Positions 1 through 5,298 of a stretch of DNA of 9,381 bases are shown here, piece by piece. Where the stretch lies: the NCBI GenBank assembly GCA_004376205.1, contig SOKG01000315.1, positions 1 through 9,381 on the forward strand. The letters run 5' to 3'. The DNA comes from Dehalococcoidia bacterium. Its GTDB lineage: Bacteria; Chloroflexota; Dehalococcoidia; SZUA-161. A program made the position numbers and the translations under genes. A model generated the notes under the pieces. The model was not told the origin of the DNA, ran no database searches, and was given only the letters and a program-made list of their open reading frames with translations. How positions within the stretch are numbered: position 1 is the stretch's first letter; each line of letters opens with the position of its first letter.

Positions 1-1
1 T

Positions 2-2008
2 TACGGCAATCAGCTCGTCTGCGTGCGCGGGGACAAAGAGAGCCCGGTCAACAACGGCAATCTGTGTGTGAAAGGCCGATTCGGCGTTGTCGATGTCATC
101 AACGACCTTGAGCGCTTGACCTCTCCCCTGGTTAGAAAGAACGGGCAGTTGGTTGAAGCGACGTGGGACGAGGCTATGGATGTCATCGGCAGCAAGCTAG
201 CTAGCTATAAGGGAGACCAGTTTGCGGCTATTTCCTCCGCCAAGAGCACCAACGAGGACAACTATGTGGTCCAGAAACTGGCAAGGACGGTAATGGGCAC
301 AAACAACATCGACCATTGTGCTCGTCTCTGTCACTCCCCCACGCTGGCTGGTCTGATCACCAGCTTTGGCAGCGGTGCCATGACAAACCCCATCGGGGAG
401 ATCAGCGAGGCCAAATGTATCTTCGCCATCGGCACCGACACTACAGCCACCCATCCCATAGTCGGGCTTCAAGTGAAGAAGGCGGTTAACAGAAACGGGG
501 CCAAACTCATTGTTGCCAACCCCCGCCAGATCGACCTTTGTCGCTTCGCCAGCCTTTGGCTCCGGCATCGGCCAGGCACCGATGTGGCCTTACTCTGCGG
601 CATGGCTTGGGTTATCCTGGATGAACAACTCTATGACCGCTCGTTTATTGAGGAGCGCTGCGAGGACTTCAATGCCTTTGAGAAGTCTCTGCAAAGCTTG
701 GATATTGAGCAGGTGGTCCAGATTACCGGCGTGGCCCGAGATGATATCGCCGCAGCGGCTAGAATGTACGCCGAGAACAGCCCGGCATCTATCCTATACG
801 CCATGGGGATCACACAGCATTCTCACGGCACCGATAACGTGCTCGCCATTGCCAATCTAGCCATGCTTACGGGCAACATAGGCAAGCCTTCGTCGGGGGT
901 GAATCCTCTGCGGGGTCAGAATAACGTTCAAGGGGCGTGCGACATGGGCTGCCTGCCCGATTTCTACCCTGGCTATCAGCCAGTGCCCGACCCCGCCGCC
1001 AGACAGAAATTTGAGGCTGCCTGGGGCTGTTCCCTGCCATCTGAAGCGGGCCTTACCATCTCCGAGATATTTGATGCCGCCCGTGAGGGAAAGATCAAGG
1101 CTCTGTATGTCATTGGGGAGAACCCCGCTATCAGTGAGCCGGATAGCACTCGGGTTAGGGAGGCGCTGGAGAAGCTGGAGTTTCTGGTGGTTCAAGACCT
1201 GTTCCTCACTGAGACCGGGCAGTTTGCCGATATTGTGCTGCCTGCTTCGACCTTCGCTGAAAGGGATGGCACCTTCACCAACACCGAGCGGAGGGTGCAG
1301 CGAGTACGCAGGGCAATAGAGCCTGTGGGGCAGTCTCGCGCCGACTGGCAGATCACGTGCCAGATAGCAAAAAACCTTGGCGGGAACGGCTTTGACTACA
1401 ATCATCCCTCCCAGATCATGGAGGAGATCTCGAAGCTGGTCCCCAGCTATGGCGGCATATCCTATGAGCGACTAGAGACGGGCGGTCTGCAGTGGCCATG
1501 CCCCACCCCAGAACACCCGGGAACGCCTGTGCTCCATGCCGAGCGATTCGCCCGGGGCAAGGGCAAGTTTGTGCCTGTGCAGTATCGGCCGCCGTTGGAG
1601 CAGCCAGATGAGGAATACCCCTTGGTGCTTACTACTGGGCGCAGCCTGTATCAGTTCCACACCGGCACCATGACCCGCAGGGTGGGCGGGCTCAATGAGT
1701 TGAAGGGTGAGGAACTGGTGGAGATAAATCCTAAAGATGCGACTGCCCTTGGAATCGCCGATGGCGGGGTGATTAGGATCATCTCTCGCCGAGGGCAGGT
1801 GGTGGCCAGGGCCAAGGTGACCGAGGTCTCACCAGAGGGAGTAATCTTCATGAGCTTCCATTTCGCCGAGACCGCCACCAATCTGCTGACCAATCCGGCC
1901 CTTGATCCTGTGGCCAAAATCCCGGAGCTTAAGGTGTGCACAGTGCGCATAGAGGAGGCAGACGAGAGCGAGCTGCCAGAGCCTGCCTACGAGGAGGCCC
2001 TTTTCTGA
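2..2008 (+). CDS. fdhA: Formate dehydrogenase catalytic (alpha) subunit, 5'-truncated by window edge
   Basis: Catalytic subunit of a molybdopterin formate dehydrogenase, which interconverts formate and CO2. The frame is open from base 2 and gives 668 visible residues. A GTG at 23 is not a real start, because homologous sequence continues upstream of it. The visible part begins inside the N-terminal [4Fe-4S] domain: its last ligand is the Cys of NLCVKGRFG (codon 65-67), while the first three Cys lie off the window. The catalytic motif RLCHSPTLAGL has Cys (TGT, 329-331) where many relatives use selenocysteine, followed by the conserved His. The block NPLRGQNNVQGACDMG, near visible residues 301-316, carries the active-site Arg and closely matches E. 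coli FdhH. The C-terminal molybdopterin-dinucleotide-binding domain starts around LVLTTGRSLYQFHTGTMTRR and runs to the end, with an acidic tail. I cannot tell whether the missing N-terminus is short (FdhH-like, about 20 residues) or has extra NuoG-like Fe-S domains. No recognisable partner gene follows, so this appears to be the last gene of its operon. Confidence in family is high; direction and partner are unknown. Confidence 0.93.
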   Translation, partial: YGNQLVCVRGDKESPVNNGNLCVKGRFGVVDVINDLERLTSPLVRKNGQLVEATWDEAMDVIGSKLASYKGDQFAAISSAKSTNEDNYVVQKLARTVMGTNNIDHCARLCHSPTLAGLITSFGSGAMTNPIGEISEAKCIFAIGTDTTATHPIVGLQVKKAVNRNGAKLIVANPRQIDLCRFASLWLRHRPGTDVALLCGMAWVILDEQLYDRSFIEERCEDFNAFEKSLQSLDIEQVVQITGVARDDIAAAARMYAENSPASILYAMGITQHSHGTDNVLAIANLAMLTGNIGKPSSGVNPLRGQNNVQGACDMGCLPDFYPGYQPVPDPAARQKFEAAWGCSLPSEAGLTISEIFDAAREGKIKALYVIGENPAISEPDSTRVREALEKLEFLVVQDLFLTETGQFADIVLPASTFAERDGTFTNTERRVQRVRRAIEPVGQSRADWQITCQIAKNLGGNGFDYNHPSQIMEEISKLVPSYGGISYERLETGGLQWPCPTPEHPGTPVLHAERFARGKGKFVPVQYRPPLEQPDEEYPLVLTTGRSLYQFHTGTMTRRVGGLNELKGEELVEINPKDATALGIADGGVIRIISRRGQVVARAKVTEVSPEGVIFMSFHFAETATNLLTNPALDPVAKIPELKVCTVRIEEADESELPEPAYEEALF

Positions 2009-2046
2009 GAGCCTTTGCGGGTGATCTTTCTTCGATCCATGTCTGA

Positions 2047-2103
2047 AAGTGAGAATATGCTCCTGCCGGGAAGCAAAAGAGCCCAGGTTAGTGAATTTGG
2101 GCC
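2047..2103 (+). repeat. Degenerate copy of the 5S rRNA 3' tail and its terminator
   Basis: Bases about 2050-2080 (GTGAGAATATGC, then TGCCGGGAAGCAAAAG) align with about 2442-2472 at the end of the intact 5S gene (GTGGAAAATATGC, then TGCCAGGGAGCAAAG), roughly three quarters identical by eye. Both are followed by AGCCC and a hairpin ending AATTTGGGC. Here the hairpin is shortened: left arm 2081-2089, right arm 2094-2102, nine pairs including two G-U, loop AGTG, and no T-run. The rest of 5S is not recognisable upstream. I read this as the remnant of a second 5S copy or a duplicated 5S 3' end. It may still act as a weak terminator for the formate dehydrogenase operon, whose stop codon lies about 40 bp upstream. 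Confidence 0.6.
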
Positions 2104-2106
2104 TAC

Positions 2107-2136
2107 TTGCATTATGCGGAAACCCTGATGTATACT
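2107..2136 (+). promoter_or_regulatory. Putative sigma-70-type promoter upstream of the 5S rRNA gene
   Basis: TTGCAT (2107-2112) and TATACT (2131-2136) are separated by 18 bp, so transcription would start near 2143. It lies just after the decayed terminator and before a 200-bp non-coding stretch that leads into 5S rRNA. It is the best promoter-like pair between the formate dehydrogenase stop and the 5S gene. It could drive a 5S precursor or a separate small RNA. Confidence 0.5.
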
Positions 2137-2345
2137 ATGATGGCGAGCCTATGCAACAGTTCCTGCAGGAACACGGGCAGGCTTCCCGAAGGCAACGACG
2201 AGCTCTTTTGAAATAAGATACAGAGGTTGCCCAAAAACTCCATTCCACGTAGCGCAGCGTCGTGACAGGTGTCACGACGAAGGATTCGTGGCCACAGGAG
2301 TGGCAACTCAGAAAATTGAACAAAGTCTCAGGTGATTGGAATTGC
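2137..2345 (+). other. Structured non-coding leader upstream of 5S rRNA, function unknown
   Basis: No convincing protein gene is visible, and I do not recognise 23S rRNA, tRNA, tmRNA, SRP RNA or RNase P RNA. Local structure is present. There is a 14-bp perfect palindrome GTTCCTGCAGGAAC (2159-2172). A nine-pair hairpin has CGTCGTGAC (2258-2266) facing GTCACGACG (2271-2279) with loop AGGT. A five-pair hairpin has GCCAC (2291-2295) facing GTGGC (2300-2304). The stretch would be transcribed from the promoter at 2107-2136. It may be a 5S precursor leader with processing signals, a small RNA, or rRNA-operon debris. The sequence does not decide between these. Confidence 0.35.
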
Positions 2346-2466
2346 TTCTTGGTGATTAGAGCGGGGTGGAACCACCCGTTCCCTTCCCGAACACGGAAGT
2401 GAAACTCCCCAGCGCAGACGATACTGAGGGGGCAACCCCTTGTGGAAAATATGCCATTGCCAGGGA
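2346..2466 (+). rRNA. rrf: 5S ribosomal RNA
   Basis: About 121 nt matching the universal 5S layout. The ends pair as helix I (CTTGGTG at 2348-2354 with TGCCAGG at 2458-2464), and pairing continues outward to 2344/2468, giving a precursor stem. AGCGGGGTGG (2360-2369) and ACCACCC match the helix II region. The conserved CCCGAAC...GGAAGTGAAAC block lies at 2386-2405. A GGGG-GCAA-CCCC hairpin (2428-2439) is helix IV with a GNRA-type loop. Ends were set by aligning AGCG and GCCAGG with E. coli 5S from memory, so allow a few bases of error. A terminator follows directly. No 23S or 16S sequence is recognisable in the 330 bp upstream, so this is a separately located 5S gene or one detached from its operon. 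Confidence 0.9.
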
Positions 2467-2469
2467 GCA

Positions 2470-2519
2470 AAGAAAATAGCCCAAATTTGGTAGGATTAGT
2501 AAATTTGGGCTATTTTCTT
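2470..2519 (+). terminator. Intrinsic terminator of the 5S rRNA gene
   Basis: Perfect 19-bp inverted repeat: left arm 2470-2488, right arm 2501-2519, 12-nt loop 2489-2500. The core is GCCCAAATTT facing AAATTTGGGC. The right arm ends TATTTTCTT, giving the T-rich tract, and the left arm starts AAGAAAATA, so it could work on both strands. It begins three or four bases after the mature 5S end and separates rRNA transcription from clpC. Confidence 0.88.
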
Positions 2520-2532
2520 ATTGACCCAAATG

Positions 2533-2541
2533 TGTTAGAAT
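2533..2541 (+). promoter_or_regulatory. Putative extended -10 promoter for clpC
   Basis: TG-T-TAGAAT (TG at 2533-2534, -10 hexamer 2536-2541) has the extended -10 form. The position 17 bp upstream falls in the T-rich end of the 5S terminator and is a poor -35. A TTGACC at 2521-2526 is too close to pair with this -10. Predicted start is near 2548, giving a leader of about 52 nt before the clpC ATG. No CIRCE (HrcA) repeat or paired CtsR heptads are visible, so heat-shock control by those regulators is not supported. Confidence 0.4.
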
Positions 2542-2599
2542 AGACAGCAGTTAGTACTAGGGATAACTTCGGGTTGCAGAAGCACAGCAGGGGACAATA

Positions 2600-5056
2600 A
2601 TGAGCAACAGATTCGATAAGTTTACGGAGCGGGCACGCAAAGTCTTGGCTCTGGCCCAAGAAGAGGCCCGAAGGTTCGACCACAGCTACATCGGCACCGA
2701 GCATATACTGCTGGGGCTGGTGCGGGAGGAGGAGGGGATGGGCGCCAAGATCCTCTCCAATCTTGGCGTTGGGTTGAACAAGGTTCGGTCCGCCGTGGAG
2801 TTCATTATCGGCCGCGGAGAAGGGTCTACTCAGAACGAAGTCGGTCTCACCCCAAGGGCGAAAAGGGTGATCGAGCTTGCTGTGGATGAGGCCCGTTTCC
2901 TGGGTCACCAATATATTGGCACCGAACATATACTCCTGGGGCTGTTGCGCGAGGGTGAGGGGGTTGCCGCCGGCGTTCTGGAAAGCTTGGGAGTAAGCAT
3001 AGAACGCATCCATTCCGAGCTCAATCGTGCCCTTAGCCAGAGCACGCCCCAGTCCGGATCTCGCTCCACCACCAAGACTCCAACCCTCGACCAGTTGGGC
3101 GTGGACCTGACGGCTGCGGCTCGAGCAGGGAAACTCGACCCGGTTATCGGGCGCACCACGGAGATCGAGCGAGTAATCCAGGTACTCAGCCGACGCACCA
3201 AGAATAACCCGGTGCTCATCGGAGAGCCTGGAGTGGGCAAGACAGCCATTGCCGAGGCTATTGCTCACCGCATTGCTGCCGGGGATGTCCCGGAGTCATT
3301 ACAGGGTAGAAGGTTGCTCACCCTCGATGTGGGCTCGCTGGTCGCTGGAACAAAGTATCGGGGCGAATTCGAGGAGCGGCTGAAGAAGGTAATCGATGAG
3401 ATAAAGACCGCTGGCAATTGCGTTCTTTTCGTCGACGAGATCCACACCCTGGTTGGCGCTGGTGCCGCCGAGGGCGCGGTCGATGCTGCCAGCATTCTAA
3501 AGCCGTCGCTGGCACGGGGTGAGCTGCAATGTATTGGCGCCACCACTCTCGACGATTACCGTAAGCATGTGGAACGGGATGCCGCCCTGGAACGCCGACT
3601 CCAACCGATCTTGGTAGAGGAGCCCTCGACCGAAGAAACCATCGATATTCTCAGAGGGATCAAGAGCCGCTACGAAGATTATCACCGCTTGACCATAGAC
3701 GACGAAGCCCTGAAGACGGCAGCAAGCCTAGCCGCGAGATATATACCGGACCGCTTCCTACCTGACAAGGCGATCGACCTCATAGATGAGGCGTCGTCTC
3801 GGCTACGGATCAAGCAGTCTAGTATGCCCCTGGGCTTGAACGAGGCAATGCAGGCACTAGAGGCCGTGCGCAAAGAGAAGGACCAGGCTATGTCCGCCCA
3901 GGAGTATGAGCATGCAGCTGAGTTGCGCGAACGAGAGCTGGAACTCAACAAAAAGATAGAGGACATGCGCCAAGACTGGCAGCAGGGGTCCGATTCGGAA
4001 GAGAAGGTGGTGACCGATGAGCACATCGCCGAGGTAGTCAGCATGTGGACCGGTATACCAGTGACCCGCCTGGCATCAGATGAGACCTCCAGGTTGCTTC
4101 AAATGGAAGAGGCTTTGCATAAGCGCATCGTCGGTCAGGACGAGGCCATTGTTGCAATCTCTAAAGCGGTAAGGAGGGCCAGGGCCGGGCTCAAGGACCC
4201 GAGGAGGCCTATCGGCAGCTTCATCTTCCTCGGACCCACCGGCGTAGGCAAAACGGAGCTGGTGCGGGCGCTGTCGGAGTTCATGTTTGGCAGCGAGGAG
4301 ACCCTGATCAGGCTCGACATGTCAGAGTTTATGGAAAGACACGCAGTGGCTCGCCTCGTCGGTGCCCCTCCGGGGTATGTCGGCTACGACGAAGGAGGGC
4401 AGTTGACCGAGGCAGTGAGACGCAAGTCATACTCGGCGATATTGCTCGACGAGATCGAGAAGGCCCACCCCGACGTGTTTAACATCCTGCTGCAGATCTT
4501 CGATGACGGGCATCTCACCGATGCCAAAGGGCGACGGGTCGATTTCCGCAACACCCTCATTGCCATGACCAGCAATATCGGCTCCGAGCTTATCAGGAAG
4601 GAAAGCTCCATCGGCTTCGTCTCTCGTAGCGATGAGGCCAAGGTAGCCCAAATGTCCTATGACAAGATGAAAGAAAAGGTGCTCGAGGAAATGAAAAAGA
4701 CCTTCCGCCCCGAGTTCCTCAACCGCATCGATGAAGTGGTGGTGTTCCACGCCCTGACTCAGGATCATATTCGCCAAATCGTTGAATTGATGCTCTCCCA
4801 GATAGAAGGCCAACTCAAAGAGAAAGACATGAAGCTAGAGGTAACCGATGCGGCAAAAGACTTCTTAGGTGAAAAGGGCTACGACCCTACCTTCGGCGCC
4901 CGCCCTCTGAGACGGGTGATCGAGCATATGGTCGAAGACCCTCTGTCCGAAGCGCTGCTTGAGGGCAGGTTCCAATCAGGAGAAACAATCCAGATTGACT
5001 GCCAAAATGGGGAGATAATGCTGAACTCGGCCGCTTTGGTCCCCCCCCCCGCCTGA
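2600..5056 (+). CDS. clpC: ATP-dependent Clp protease ATP-binding subunit ClpC
   Basis: Cytosolic Hsp100/AAA+ unfoldase that feeds substrates to the ClpP peptidase; 818 aa, the usual ClpC length. In order: two Clp N-terminal repeats (about residues 1-65 and 80-145, each with the GTEHILLGL signature); first AAA+ domain with Walker A GEPGVGKT (208-215) and Walker B VLFVDE (275-280); a middle region with a UVR-type motif (EYEHAAELRERE, 435-446), which separates ClpC from ClpA and ClpB; second AAA+ domain with Walker A GPTGVGKT (545-552), Walker B ILLDE (614-618) and pore loop GYVG; the ClpP-docking tripeptide IGF (671-673); and a C-terminal D2-small domain with GARPLRR (766-772). All key residues are present, so the protein should be active with ClpP. 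ATG at 2600 follows AGGGG at 2589-2593, a moderate ribosome site. McsA/McsB and CtsR, partners in Bacillus, are not in the window. The C-terminal tail VPPPA is encoded by a C10 run and is probably not critical. Confidence 0.97.
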   Translation: MSNRFDKFTERARKVLALAQEEARRFDHSYIGTEHILLGLVREEEGMGAKILSNLGVGLNKVRSAVEFIIGRGEGSTQNEVGLTPRAKRVIELAVDEARFLGHQYIGTEHILLGLLREGEGVAAGVLESLGVSIERIHSELNRALSQSTPQSGSRSTTKTPTLDQLGVDLTAAARAGKLDPVIGRTTEIERVIQVLSRRTKNNPVLIGEPGVGKTAIAEAIAHRIAAGDVPESLQGRRLLTLDVGSLVAGTKYRGEFEERLKKVIDEIKTAGNCVLFVDEIHTLVGAGAAEGAVDAASILKPSLARGELQCIGATTLDDYRKHVERDAALERRLQPILVEEPSTEETIDILRGIKSRYEDYHRLTIDDEALKTAASLAARYIPDRFLPDKAIDLIDEASSRLRIKQSSMPLGLNEAMQALEAVRKEKDQAMSAQEYEHAAELRERELELNKKIEDMRQDWQQGSDSEEKVVTDEHIAEVVSMWTGIPVTRLASDETSRLLQMEEALHKRIVGQDEAIVAISKAVRRARAGLKDPRRPIGSFIFLGPTGVGKTELVRALSEFMFGSEETLIRLDMSEFMERHAVARLVGAPPGYVGYDEGGQLTEAVRRKSYSAILLDEIEKAHPDVFNILLQIFDDGHLTDAKGRRVDFRNTLIAMTSNIGSELIRKESSIGFVSRSDEAKVAQMSYDKMKEKVLEEMKKTFRPEFLNRIDEVVVFHALTQDHIRQIVELMLSQIEGQLKEKDMKLEVTDAAKDFLGEKGYDPTFGARPLRRVIEHMVEDPLSEALLEGRFQSGETIQIDCQNGEIMLNSAALVPPPA
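5041..5050 (+). repeat. Homopolymer run of ten C at the clpC 3' end
   Basis: Ten consecutive C encode the Pro-Pro-Pro near the ClpC C-terminus, three codons before the TGA. Gain or loss of one C would swap the stop for a tail of about 20-30 other residues before the next stop (TGA after CCCAT near 5107, or TAG near 5130). It may be a slippage-prone site or a sequencing or assembly uncertainty. Confidence 0.9.
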
Positions 5057-5104
5057 GCACCCTGCTAATCTCGAACCCCGGCAAAACCTCCTGGAATTTA
5101 CCCA

Positions 5105-5133
5105 TTGACAACCAGGACGATATGAGCTAGTAT
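5105..5133 (+). promoter_or_regulatory. Near-consensus sigma-70-type promoter of the oxidoreductase-VOC unit
   Basis: TTGACA (5105-5110) matches the consensus -35 exactly and lies 17 bp from TAGTAT (5128-5133). Transcription would start near 5140, leaving a 5' leader of about 159 nt before the GTG start at 5299. It starts 48 bp after the clpC stop, so the next two genes need not depend on clpC readthrough. No operator could be identified. Confidence 0.75.
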
Positions 5134-5298
5134 GCTTCCGCCATGCTCGTAAACGCCCCTCATGAAGGTTCCTACACTCGTTATCTACCAACAACGGTTC
5201 GCCTTAAAGCCCTAAACGTTGAGGGAGTTCAAAAGCATCCCTAACCCCTTCTTTCTATAAGCGGTCCCAAGAAATATTCTCAGACGAAGGAGGAGCAA
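5134..5298 (+). other. Long 5' leader of the flavin oxidoreductase gene
   Basis: About 159 nt of untranslated leader if the promoter call is right. One imperfect hairpin is visible: AGGGA (5222-5226) with TCCCT (5238-5242), extended past a bulged G by GTT (5218-5220) with AAC (5243-5245). It is followed by a pyrimidine-rich stretch CCCCTTCTTTCTATAA. It has no clean T-run, so attenuation is only a possibility. I recognise no known riboswitch. The ribosome site AAGGAGGA at 5287-5294 is strong. Confidence 0.35.

Noticed and set aside
23..25. GTG at 23 as the true start of the formate dehydrogenase gene
   Set aside because: The frame is open to the window edge and the residues before it (YGNQLVC) continue the Fe-S domain, whose other cysteines must lie upstream.
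2250..2300. Remnant of the 23S rRNA 3' domain upstream of 5S (CGTCGTGA and GACAG-like words)
   Set aside because: The short word matches are not in the right order or spacing, and the CGTCGTGAC stretch is better explained as one arm of a perfect local hairpin.
2135..2470. Open frames of 111 and 64 codons on the - strand across the leader and 5S gene
   Set aside because: The 111-codon frame covers the 5S rRNA gene in antisense, neither has a convincing ribosome site, and the translations look random.
2513..2530. CtsR operator upstream of clpC
   Set aside because: Only one TTGACC-like half is present; the paired heptads at three-base spacing expected for CtsR are missing. No CIRCE inverted repeat is seen either.
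2510..3268. 252-codon - strand open frame over the clpC 5' region
   Set aside because: It is a shadow of the ClpC N-terminal and first AAA+ coding sequence; the + strand protein has all family motifs.
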